A stretch of DNA of 64,000 nucleotides from Methylocystis sp. MJC1 (GTDB taxonomy: Bacteria; Pseudomonadota; Alphaproteobacteria; Rhizobiales; Beijerinckiaceae), in assembly GCF_026427715.1 (NCBI RefSeq), contig NZ_CP107558.1:1401001-1465000 (forward strand), given 5' to 3'. This document shows, in pieces, positions 1 to 10,558 of the stretch; position 1 is the first letter of the stretch; each line of letters begins with the position of its first letter. The notes below the pieces were generated by a model. That model did no database searches. It was not told the DNA's origin and worked only from the letters and a program-made list of their open reading frames with translations. A program made the position numbers and the translations under genes.

Positions 1-374
1 GCGCCGTTTTCGACGACGTGGATATGCACGGCCTTTTTGAAGAACATGCCGAGATGGAAAAACTCGATCGGAAACCGCTCCTTCGTGTCGGCGAAGAGCG
101 CGTGATCGGTGTTGTAGGTGATATGACCCCATTTCTCGTAGTCGATCTGCGAGGTGATTTCCGGGGCGGGGATATTGGGCTTGCGGTAGGTCTCCCTGAC
201 GAGCCGCTGCGCTTCCTGTTTCAGGGCATCGTAGGAGAAGGGCGCTGGCTCGCCGAGCTTGACGTTGGAGATGCGCGACGCCGCGGCTTCGGCCGGCCGG
301 GCGCCGACGGCGCCGAGCGCGCCCGTCGCGGCCGCGACTTTGAGGAAGGAACGGCGGTCCTGCTTCTCGATCAT
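1..374 (-). CDS. OpgG/OpgD-family periplasmic glucan biosynthesis protein (N-terminal part)
   Basis: The frame is open from an ATG at 374 down to the window edge, so only the first ~124 residues are present. The protein starts with a twin-arginine signal (DRRSFLK at residues 6-12, then an Ala/Gly-rich core), so it is probably exported folded by Tat. The mature part has the start of the MdoG domain: FSYDALKQEAQ, then DYEKWGHITYNTDHALFAD and an FHLGMFFKKAVHIHVVENG stretch. OpgG/OpgD proteins act in the periplasm on the backbone of osmoregulated glucans. A Tat signal is more typical of OpgD than OpgG, but the two cannot be told apart from this fragment. No partner glucosyltransferase (opgH) lies inside the window. 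Confidence 0.85.
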   Translation of the reverse strand, partial: MIEKQDRRSFLKVAAATGALGAVGARPAEAAASRISNVKLGEPAPFSYDALKQEAQRLVRETYRKPNIPAPEITSQIDYEKWGHITYNTDHALFADTKERFPIEFFHLGMFFKKAVHIHVVENG

Positions 375-473
375 CTCAAGTTCCCTATCGACGAAAACCA
401 AGGAGCCTATGGCGTCGCAATGCGGCGCTCTCTGGGCGGAACGCTTGACGCTTCAACGAGGGTTTTGGCGCTT

Positions 474-707
474 TCAGCCGCGGATCGGCTCGTTGCGGAT
501 CGCGGTCTTCATGAAGAAATAGAGGCCGATGAGGCCAAATGCGGCGAAGACGATCTCCAGGCCATGGCTGATCATCGGATCGAGCTGGAACAGACCGCCG
601 AGCGCCCAGCCGGCCGCCCAGGACGCGCCGACAAGCTCCGTCCCGACGAGGATCGCGACGGCGACCAGCGTGGAAAGGTGCAGGTAATTGATCGGCTTCT
701 GGCTCAT
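474..707 (-). CDS. Small two-helix inner-membrane protein, function unknown
   Basis: This 77-aa protein has two hydrophobic segments (roughly residues 10-32 and 44-66) separated by a short polar loop, with a basic C-terminus (KTAIRNEPIRG). I do not recognise a family. It lies between the glucan gene and ssb on the same strand, about 100 bp from each, so it may be transcribed alone. Support comes from the clean membrane-protein composition and the lack of a better gene on the other strand; the overlapping plus-strand frame from position 18 looks like a shadow. Confidence 0.6.
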   Translation of the reverse strand: MSQKPINYLHLSTLVAVAILVGTELVGASWAAGWALGGLFQLDPMISHGLEIVFAAFGLIGLYFFMKTAIRNEPIRG

Positions 708-817
708 GTCCGGCTCTCGAGGGCGGCGCGGCGCCGCGTGCCGCGCATAAGCCCTGCTATATCAAAGGAAGGCGCGAGGCAATACCGCGCCTCCCACGGC
801 GGGTCGCTCGGCGTGGC

Positions 818-1339
818 TCAGAACGGAATGTCGTCGTCGAGCTGGTCGGAGAGGCGGCCGCCGCCCGCGGGCGGGGCCGGGCGGCGCTCGGCTGGCGCGC
901 GCTCCATGGGGGAGGAGCGGCCGAAGGAGCCGCCGCCGCTCTGGCCATAGCCGCCGCCTTCGTAATCGCCCTCGCCGCGGCCGCCGCCCTTGCTGTCGAG
1001 CAGCGTCATCTCGCCCCGGAAACGCGGCACGACGACTTCGGTCACGCGACGCTGATTGCCGTCCTTGTCCGTATATTCGCGGGTCTGGAGCTGGCCCTCG
1101 AGATAGATCTTGGCGCCCTTGCGGCAATATTGCTCGGCGATCTTGCCCAGAGCCTCGTTGAAGATCTGGATATTGTGCCACTCGGTGCGGTCCTTGCGCT
1201 CGCCCGTGCTCTTGTCCCGCCAGGACTCGGTGGTGGCGAGCGAGAAGGAAACGACGCGGTCGCCTGACGGGAAGGTCCGCACTTCCGGATCGCGGCCCAG
1301 ATTGCCGACCAGAATGACCTTGTTCACGCTACCCGCCAT
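818..1339 (-). CDS. ssb: Single-stranded DNA-binding protein
   Basis: SSB coats single-stranded DNA in replication, recombination and repair. The OB fold is clear: SVNKVILVGNLGRDPEVR at the start, then TEWHNIQIF and KIYLEGQLQTREYTDKDG. A Gly/Ser/Pro-rich linker follows, and the chain ends in the acidic tip DDDIPF that recruits partner proteins. I start at the ATG at 1339 (MAGSVNK), not at the ATG 10 codons upstream, because family members begin here. The protein is 173 aa, a normal length. A LexA-type box lies about 104 bp upstream, so SOS control is likely. Confidence 0.97.
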   Translation of the reverse strand: MAGSVNKVILVGNLGRDPEVRTFPSGDRVVSFSLATTESWRDKSTGERKDRTEWHNIQIFNEALGKIAEQYCRKGAKIYLEGQLQTREYTDKDGNQRRVTEVVVPRFRGEMTLLDSKGGGRGEGDYEGGGYGQSGGGSFGRSSPMERAPAERRPAPPAGGGRLSDQLDDDIPF

Positions 1340-1442
1340 GTCTCTCTCCACTTGCTTTCTGCGGAGCACTCTAGTGCAACGGTTTGCCTATCTCGCGCGC
1401 GGGAATCATTTGTCCACAGATGTTGGACGTCGCAAGGCTTAT

Positions 1443-1457
1443 GTTCTTTTTTTGTTC
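1443..1457 (-). promoter_or_regulatory. LexA/SOS box upstream of ssb
   Basis: The sequence reads GTTC, seven T residues, GTTC. It matches exactly the direct-repeat consensus GTTC-N7-GTTC known for LexA in alphaproteobacteria. It sits about 104 bp upstream of the ssb ATG, and no other gene starts nearby. SOS control of ssb is known in this group; operation here is inferred. Confidence 0.7.
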
Positions 1458-1501
1458 TAGCATCCGGTAAGCGTCGGCGCAAGCGTCATTGACTTGGTTC
1501 G

Positions 1502-1656
1502 CCCTCATCCGACCCTCGCTGACGCGAGGGCCACCTTCTCCCGCGTGCGGGAGAAGGAGACGCGTTGAAAGATTTGTGATCCGAAACTTGGACGGCTCTC
1601 CCTTCTCCCGTTTACGGGAGAAGGTGGCCCCTGCGTCAGCAGGGGTCGGATGGGGG
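1502..1656. repeat. Composite palindromic repeat, family 1, copy A
   Basis: Two arms, each with two nested inverted repeats, face each other. The left arm reads ccctcatccgacc, a stem ctcgctgacgcgag, ggccacc, then ttctcccg-loop-cgggagaa. The right arm is its reverse complement with gtttac in the loop and a cctgcgtcagcagg stem. A short unconserved centre (atttgtgatccgaaacttgg) separates them. It fills the ssb-dctA gap and ends 10 bp beyond the dctA stop. The same element recurs at 15808, 20433, 30781 and, in part, 54258. Confidence 0.9.
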
Positions 1657-1665
1657 CGCTCCACT

Positions 1666-2922
1666 TCAGGCGGACGGCGACGCCAGCTCCTGTTTCAGCT
1701 TCTCCCGGTCGAGCTCGCCCTCCCATGCCGAGACCACGATCGTCGCCACGCCATTGCCGATGAAATTGGTCAGCGCGCGGCATTCGCTCATGAATTTGTC
1801 GATCCCCAGCACGAAGGACATGCCCGGCGCCAGCGACGGATCGACGGCGGTGAGCGTCGCTAACAGCGTCACGAAGCCCGCGCCGGAGACCCCGCTCGCG
1901 CCCTTGGAGGTCAGCATGGCGACGACAAGGATCGTCGCCTGATGGGTGAAATCCAGCTCGGCGCCCATGGCGCGAGCGATGAATAGGGTGGTCAGCGTCA
2001 TATAGATATTCGTGCCGTCGAGATTGAAGCTGTAGCCGGTGGGCACGACGAGGCCGACGACGGATTGGGAGCAGCCGAGGCGCTGGAGCTTCTCCATCAA
2101 GGCGGGCAGGGCGCTTTCGGAGGAAGAGGTGCCCAGCACGATCAACAGCTCGTTCTTCAGATAGGCCAGGAAACGGAAGATATTGAAGCCGACCGCCGCC
2201 GCGATGACGCCGAGCACGATGGCGATGAAAAGCGCCGAGGTGAGGTAGAAGGCGCCAATCAGGCCGCCAAGCGACAGAAGCGCCGCCGAGCCGTATTTTC
2301 CGACCGTATAGGCCATGGCGCCGAAGGCGCCGATTGGCGCGGCCTTCATCACGATGCCGATGAGCGCGAACATGGCGTGGCCGGCGTCGTCGACCCAATG
2401 GCGCATGGGTCTCCCTCTCTCGCCGAGCGACAGCAGCGCAAAGCCGAAGAGCAGGGAGAAAAGCAGCACCTGCAGAATATCGCCCTTGGCGAAGGCGCCG
2501 AGAGCGCTCTCTGGAATGATGTCGAGAAGAAAATCGACGCCGTTGTGTTTCGCGGCGGCTTTGGCATATTTGGCGACCGCCGCCGCGTCCGGCTTGCTGG
2601 CGAAATCCGCGCCGGGCTGCAGCAGATTGCCGACCAGAAGCCCGATCGCCAGCGCGAAAGTCGAGACGATCTCGAAATAGAGGAGCGCCTTGACGCCGAC
2701 GCGGCCGACTTTCTTGGCGTCTTCGATGTGCGAGACGCCCGAGACCACCGTGCAGAAGATAATCGGCGCGATCGCCATTTTAATGAGCTTCACGAAACCG
2801 TCGCCGAGCGCCTTCACCCAGTCTGCGGCAGCGATCTCCGGCGCGAGCCAGCCGAACAGCGCCCCGAGCGCGATCGCCACGAGGACCTGGACGTAGAGCA
2901 GGTGGTGGAGGGGTTTTTTCAT
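1666..2922 (-). CDS. dctA: C4-dicarboxylate/proton symporter DctA
   Basis: DctA imports succinate, fumarate and malate with protons or sodium across the inner membrane. The 418-aa protein has the DAACS fold: hydrophobic helices throughout, [21 protein letters not shown] near the N-terminus, the serine-rich hairpin [12 protein letters not shown] around residue 275, [14 protein letters not shown] in the substrate-binding helix, and a C-terminal [12 protein letters not shown] motif. E. coli DctA is of similar size. No dctBD two-component genes lie beside it, so regulation is not visible. It is followed directly by repeat copy A. Confidence 0.95.
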   Translation of the reverse strand: MKKPLHHLLYVQVLVAIALGALFGWLAPEIAAADWVKALGDGFVKLIKMAIAPIIFCTVVSGVSHIEDAKKVGRVGVKALLYFEIVSTFALAIGLLVGNLLQPGADFASKPDAAAVAKYAKAAAKHNGVDFLLDIIPESALGAFAKGDILQVLLFSLLFGFALLSLGERGRPMRHWVDDAGHAMFALIGIVMKAAPIGAFGAMAYTVGKYGSAALLSLGGLIGAFYLTSALFIAIVLGVIAAAVGFNIFRFLAYLKNELLIVLGTSSSESALPALMEKLQRLGCSQSVVGLVVPTGYSFNLDGTNIYMTLTTLFIARAMGAELDFTHQATILVVAMLTSKGASGVSGAGFVTLLATLTAVDPSLAPGMSFVLGIDKFMSECRALTNFIGNGVATIVVSAWEGELDREKLKQELASPSA

Positions 2923-3051
2923 GCCGGTCTCTGGCGCAGCCTCTATTGGCCGCGCTTATGGCGGCAAAATCCTGTCCCGTCCATCGCCCGGAAGATTGTT
3001 CGCGGGCCGGGGCGTCGCTAAGATTCAGCCGGATTCCAAGGGGAGGGGCGC

Positions 3052-4002
3052 ATGAGCACGGGCGATAATGAGACCTCATTTCTCGGGCAGGGCATCCAGG
3101 GCGGCGGCTCCTTTCTCGGGGGCGGCGGTCTGACGCAATGGAGCGCCGCCGCGCCGGCGCCGCAGGCGGGCGAGGGCCTCGCCTTCGAGATCAAGGGCCA
3201 TGAGCTGCAGTTCCTCGAAGCCGAGCTGCGCCCCGGCGAGGCGATGATCGCCGAAGCCGGCCAGATGATGTTCAAGGATGCCGCGGTCTCCATGGAGACC
3301 ATCTTCGGCGACGGCAGCGAGCAGAACACCGGCTTTTTCGGCAAGCTCCTCGGCGGCGCCAAGCGGGTGCTTTCGGGCGCCACCTTGTTCATGACGCGCT
3401 TCGCCAATATCAGCGGCGGCCCCGCGCGCGTTGCCTTCTCGGCGCCCTATCCGGGCAAGATCCTCGCGCTGCGGCTCGACCGTTATGGCGGCGAATTATT
3501 CTGCCAACGCGAGACCTTCCTCGCCGCCGCGCAGGGCGTGAAGATCGACGTGGCCTTCCAGAAGAAGATCATGACCGGGCTCTTCGGCGGCGAGGGCTTC
3601 ATCATGCAGCGCCTCGCTGGGCAGGACTGGGTCTTTGTCCACGCCGGCGGCATGGTGGTCGAGCGCGAACTCGCGCCGGGGGAGGAGATTCACGTCGACG
3701 CCGGCTGCCTGGTCGCGCAGACTGCGACTGTGAGCTTCGACGTCGTGCCCGTCGGCGGGATCAAATCCATGATCTTCGGCGGCGAGGGCTTCTTTTTTGC
3801 GCGGCTGATCGGGCCGGGCCATATCTGGCTGCAATCCATGCCGGTTTCGCGGCTCGCCGGGCAAATCCTCTCGCGCGCGCCGGCGCATGCCGAGGTGGGC
3901 GTGGGCCGTAGCTGGGGCGGGGGCTCCGGAGGATCGTCAGGAGAGTCAGCGTCTTTCGGCTCCTGGGGCGACTCTTCGGGTTCCGGCGGCGACGACGCCT
4001 GA
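3052..4002 (+). CDS. AIM24-family protein (TIGR00266)
   Basis: This 316-aa protein has the AIM24/TIGR00266 beta-rich domain from about residue 42 to 270: FEIKGHELQFLEAELRPGE and EAGQMMFKDAAVSMET at the start, GGEGFIMQRLAGQDWVFVHAGG in the middle and GGIKSMIFGGEGFFFARLIGPG near the end. The first 40 residues are Gly-rich and the last 40 are Gly/Ser-rich low complexity. The bacterial family has no established biochemical role; yeast AIM24 is a mitochondrial inner-membrane organiser. It is transcribed alone, divergent from dctA. Confidence 0.85.
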   Translation: MSTGDNETSFLGQGIQGGGSFLGGGGLTQWSAAAPAPQAGEGLAFEIKGHELQFLEAELRPGEAMIAEAGQMMFKDAAVSMETIFGDGSEQNTGFFGKLLGGAKRVLSGATLFMTRFANISGGPARVAFSAPYPGKILALRLDRYGGELFCQRETFLAAAQGVKIDVAFQKKIMTGLFGGEGFIMQRLAGQDWVFVHAGGMVVERELAPGEEIHVDAGCLVAQTATVSFDVVPVGGIKSMIFGGEGFFFARLIGPGHIWLQSMPVSRLAGQILSRAPAHAEVGVGRSWGGGSGGSSGESASFGSWGDSSGSGGDDA

Positions 4003-4054
4003 GGTCTCTCACTGTCCTCTCCAAAGCTTGGGGAGTCACAGATTTCGGGGGGCC

Positions 4055-4085
4055 GTTATGGCCGGGCTTGCGGCCACCCACACCG
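4055..4085 (+). repeat. Short palindromic repeat, family 3, copy 1
   Basis: The segment gttatggccgggcttg followed by cggccacccacaccg resembles a short interspersed repeat common in Rhizobiales genomes (atggccgggcttgtcccggccacccacgc as I recall it). This copy lacks four bases in the centre of the palindrome. It lies in the 347-bp gap between the AIM24 gene and the next gene, with a second, inverted copy 130 bp away. I see no gene or RNA in this gap. Confidence 0.6.
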
Positions 4086-4216
4086 AGGGGCACGGCCCAG
4101 CTGGACGTGCTCTCGAATGACAAAGTTCAGGCAGGGCTTCGCGATGCTCCTAAGTCCCGTTCCTCAAGCTGATTCATTGCACGACGACGTACGCCCAGCG
4201 GTCGCTGTTGTTTGCG

Positions 4217-4250
4217 CGCGTGGGTGGCCGGGACAAGCCCGGCCATGACG
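4217..4250 (-). repeat. Short palindromic repeat, family 3, copy 2 (inverted)
   Basis: On the plus strand this reads gcgtgggtggccgggacaag then cccggccatgacg. It is the reverse orientation of the copy at 4055 and is the more complete of the two. The ggccggg/cccggcc stem with an acaag loop could form a hairpin in RNA. Confidence 0.7.
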
Positions 4251-4349
4251 TGGTGTGCATGCGGTAGCCCTCTAGGGGAAGGTTTGGCTGGGCGAGCCTG
4301 ACCGACGAAGCATAAGTTATGAACGCTATTTTTGACGCGCGAGTTCGAA

Positions 4350-4769
4350 ATGAAACATATCGAGCTGATATTGGCGTTGGGCGCGGGCATTTTCTTCGCA
4401 GGCGTGGCTCACGGAGCTGGGGAGGGCGCTGGCTGCCAGCCCGGCAGCGAAAAATGCCCGCTTATTTTGAAGATGAAGCGGGGCTCGGACGCGATTTCGT
4501 TCTCCTGCGTGTTGTCAAACGCGAAGCCGGGCTGTGCGGCGAGGTTCGAAGCCCGCGCCGGTCAGGCTGCAACCCTGCAGGGCGATCCAATCGCGCGTAA
4601 AATTTTGGTCTTTCCCAGCGGGGACGGCACGGACGAACTCGAATTGGGCCCCTATACCCTGCCGGAAACAGGGACGTACACGCTCAAATTGTCCTATGGC
4701 GCTTCCATGATGTCCCGCGACGCAAACGACCGCCCGGCCAAATACAGCTGGACGCTGCGCATCCATTGA
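4350..4769 (+). CDS. Small secreted protein, function unknown
   Basis: The product (139 aa from the ATG at 4350, MKHIELIL) has an N-terminal signal peptide, with a hydrophobic core up to about residue 20 and likely cleavage after AHGA. The mature part has four cysteines (CQPGSEKC near the start, then C and C near residue 55), which suggests disulfides in the periplasm, and ends in beta-rich segments with TGTYTLKLSYG and YSWTLRIH. It resembles a small beta-sandwich, but I recognise no family. An upstream in-frame ATG at 4332 would only lengthen the signal peptide. Confidence 0.65.
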   Translation: MKHIELILALGAGIFFAGVAHGAGEGAGCQPGSEKCPLILKMKRGSDAISFSCVLSNAKPGCAARFEARAGQAATLQGDPIARKILVFPSGDGTDELELGPYTLPETGTYTLKLSYGASMMSRDANDRPAKYSWTLRIH

Positions 4770-4882
4770 CCCCTTTCGGGGGCCCAGTGCCTCGCCCGTG
4801 ATTTTCCGCAACGCAATAAGTGGCGTTTGTTCCCGGCAGCGCTTAGATTGACGTTTCCCGCGTTTTTACCAGCCTTCGGCAA

Positions 4883-7885
<3,003 letters not shown>

Positions 7886-9131
7886 GGGGCGATTCGCCCT
7901 GAAAGATCCATCTCTGCCGCAGCGCTTCGAGGCCCCAGACGGCGCCAAGCATGAAGAAGACGAAGCGCCAGTGGTCGACATCGATCTGGAAGCCTTGCAG
8001 GAACAGTCCGATCGCCGCAGGTACGACCCCCTGCGCCTGGCTCTGCGCGGGCGAGGGCGTGAACATCAGCCGCAAGCCGATGAAGACCGTCGCGCCGATA
8101 AGCAGGATGAAGAGGAGGCCGCCGAGCCAGCCATTGTTGGCGAAGGCGCCGACATAGGAATTATGCGGCTCGAGGTCGAAGACGAGGCGAAAGCGCAGCG
8201 GACCGAATCCCATGAAGCGATCAAGCAGCATCGGGATCGAGCGGAGCTGATTGCCGAAACGGCCGGTCGAGCCTTCGTCATAATCCTGCGTGGCGGCGGT
8301 GCGCTGAGAGAAGAATTCCCGCGTCTCGGGAACTGAGAGTACCACGGCGATGACGACGCCGATCATCGCCACCGCGCCGAATGCAGCCATGGCGATCCGG
8401 CGCTTCATCTTCCTGTTTGTCGAGGTGACGAAAACGGAGGCGAGCATCAGGACGAAAGCGACGAGCGTCGCCCCATAGGAGCCGCGCGAAAAAGAAAGAA
8501 ACATGCCCAGGAAGACGGCAAGGAGCATCGCGCCGGTCAGTATGACGCTGCGGGTTCGTCCGACAATCAGCCGATGCGCCAGGCAGATGATCGGCAGCAC
8601 GAGAAAGGAGCCGAGAACGTTGGGGTCCTTGAACGTGCCCGAGGCGCGGCCCGCATGGAGAAAGACGCCCTCGCCGAGGCCGGGAATGCCAGAATAGCCG
8701 AGAATGCCTGCTATCGACGCAACCAACGAGCCAGCGATATAGCCATTGAGACAGAGGTCCACGCGACGGTTCGTTTCATTGCCCATGAAGAGCGCAAAGA
8801 ACAGGCCGGTCAGAACGAGATAAGCCGACTGATATTGATAGAGCGACGAGTCGGCGCTGTCCCAAAAGGGAATGAGCGCCAGAAAGCCCATGATCGTATA
8901 GACGACGATCAAAAAGGCGAAGACGAGAAAGCTGCGGTTGATGGAAAAGCCGCCAAGGAACCAAAGCGGCATGGCGATCAGCGACGCGAAGTCGTAGGGC
9001 GAGGGTTCGATGATGGCGATCGCGCCGCAGGCCACGAAAACAAAGACCGCGACGTCGACGAGACGCTGATAGTTGATGACTAAGCCCGTTTTATGCGCGG
9101 CGTCGCTGGCGTGCGTCATCCGTTGCGGCCT

Positions 9132-10298
9132 TCAGTGACCAGCTGCTCGCGCCGCAATGGCGTCGCGATAGCCTTGCAGCACATCGTCCACCATGCGCGA
9201 GACGGAAAAGCGCGAGGCGACATAAGCCGAGAGCGCCCGCGCCTCTTCACGAAGCGTCTCCGGCGATTGGGAGAGCAGACGCGCGAGAGCGTCCGCGAGG
9301 ATTTCCGGGTTGTCGGGGCGAATGAGGCGATCCGCGTAGGGGCCGAAGATTTCCGGCACGCCCCCCACATTTGTCGCAACCAGCGGAACGCCCGCCGCCG
9401 CCGCTTCCAGCACGATATAGGGCAAGGATTCGAAGCGGCTCGGCACGACCATCGCGCGCCCCAAGGAGAAAGCCTCGCGCGCGGGCCGGGGGTTCCCGAA
9501 GACAATCCTGTCCGCCAGGCCGGCTCGTTGCGCCTGCTCCTGGAGAACAACCCGATTTGGTCCGCCGCCGATCAGAAGAAGGCGCGGGGTCAGGCCTCGG
9601 CGACTCAGCAAGATCATCGCGTCGATCAGCGTGTCGATCCCTTTGGCGTCGCGCAGCTCGCCGACATAAAGCAGATCGGCGGCGTCCGCCTGCGGCTGCA
9701 CGGGCGCAAATTCTTCCCCCGAAACGCCGTTGGGAATGATGCGCGCGAGGCCCTTCGGATTGCCGACAAATTCTTCGAAGCGCGAGGCGATGAAGGCGCT
9801 CTCGAACAGGAGCGCGTCGGTGCGCGTAGCCAGCAGCGCTTCCATCGCCATGAAGATGCGATGACTGAGAGAACCTGGCTCGTAATTGAGGCTTCCGCCG
9901 TGCGGCGTATAGATGCGGACGGGGCTCTCTCTCCCCGAGAAAAGGCCGGTCGCGCGCGCATAAACGCCCCCTTTCGAGCCATGACCATGGACGACATCAG
10001 GCCTTAACGCCGCGATGCGCCTATTGATGGCAAAGGCTGCCGGGAGGTCGGATGGATGCGGCAGCCGATGAATCGGCAAGCGCATAAGCCCAAGAGAAAG
10101 ATGGGGACGCAGATCGGCGAATCGTTTCTCCGCCGTCTCGCCGCCGGTGGTGGCGTCGGCGATCAGGCCGACCGCATGACCACGCGCGATCTGGCCTTTC
10201 GTCACGTCCAGCACATGACGAAACAAGCCGCCCACTGGGGCCCGAAACACATGTACAATGCGTAGCGGCGCTTCCGAATTTCCTGCGGAATGCTGCAC
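9132..10298 (-). CDS. Glycosyltransferase family 4 (GT-B fold)
   Basis: The 388-aa protein has the two Rossmann-like halves of GT4 enzymes: RIVHVFRAPVGGLFRHVLDVTKG at the N-terminus, DVVHGHGSKGG around residue 100, then LLYVGELRDAKGIDTLI and the nucleotide-sugar motif VVPSRFESLPYIVLEAAAAG with VGGVPEI following. It probably adds a hexose to a lipid-linked glycan. The start is GTG at 10298, with AAGGA eight bases upstream. It sits 12 bp upstream of the Wzy-like gene. No other polysaccharide genes are nearby, so the pair looks like a small detached cell-surface glycan unit. Confidence 0.85.
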   Translation of the reverse strand: MQHSAGNSEAPLRIVHVFRAPVGGLFRHVLDVTKGQIARGHAVGLIADATTGGETAEKRFADLRPHLSLGLMRLPIHRLPHPSDLPAAFAINRRIAALRPDVVHGHGSKGGVYARATGLFSGRESPVRIYTPHGGSLNYEPGSLSHRIFMAMEALLATRTDALLFESAFIASRFEEFVGNPKGLARIIPNGVSGEEFAPVQPQADAADLLYVGELRDAKGIDTLIDAMILLSRRGLTPRLLLIGGGPNRVVLQEQAQRAGLADRIVFGNPRPAREAFSLGRAMVVPSRFESLPYIVLEAAAAGVPLVATNVGGVPEIFGPYADRLIRPDNPEILADALARLLSQSPETLREEARALSAYVASRFSVSRMVDDVLQGYRDAIAARAAGH

Positions 10299-10395
10299 CA
10301 GGGATGTCCTTTTCCCTCTGCTTTATCGCGCCGCCAAGCAGAGTCGCCCGTTTTTGCCCCAGGTGACTATTTTGCTTCTTGCTTAAGAATAAGTT

Positions 10396-10422
10396 AGCGG
10401 CGCCCGAGGATCGGGCGCCGCT
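10396..10422 (-). terminator. Strong hairpin, possible terminator of clpSA
   Basis: A perfect 12-bp stem (agcggcgcccga / tcgggcgccgct) closes a 3-base loop. On the minus strand it is followed by aacttattctt, a weak U-rich tail. It lies about 140 bp downstream of the clpA stop and 98 bp upstream of the glycosyltransferase start, so it can insulate the two. The weak tail makes the call moderate. Confidence 0.55.
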
Positions 10423-10453
10423 GCGGGAATTCTTCCTGTTTGAAAGCTGCCGT

Positions 10454-10556
10454 CAGTCCCGATGGGCCATAGGCCCGATCGGGAATCCGGGGTCAAAGCG
10501 GTGCGCGTTGCGCTGGATTCCCGATCGCTTCGCTCTCGCGAAGCGTCGGGAATGAC
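10454..10556. repeat. Palindromic repeat, family 2, copy 1
   Basis: The element starts with cccgatgggccataggcccgatcgggaatcc and ends with ggattcccgatcgcttcgct... cgaagcgtcgggaatgac, giving nested inverted repeats around a variable centre. It ends 2 bp from the clpA stop codon. A second copy with the same outer ends lies at 36275. Confidence 0.85.
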
Positions 10557-10558
10557 AG

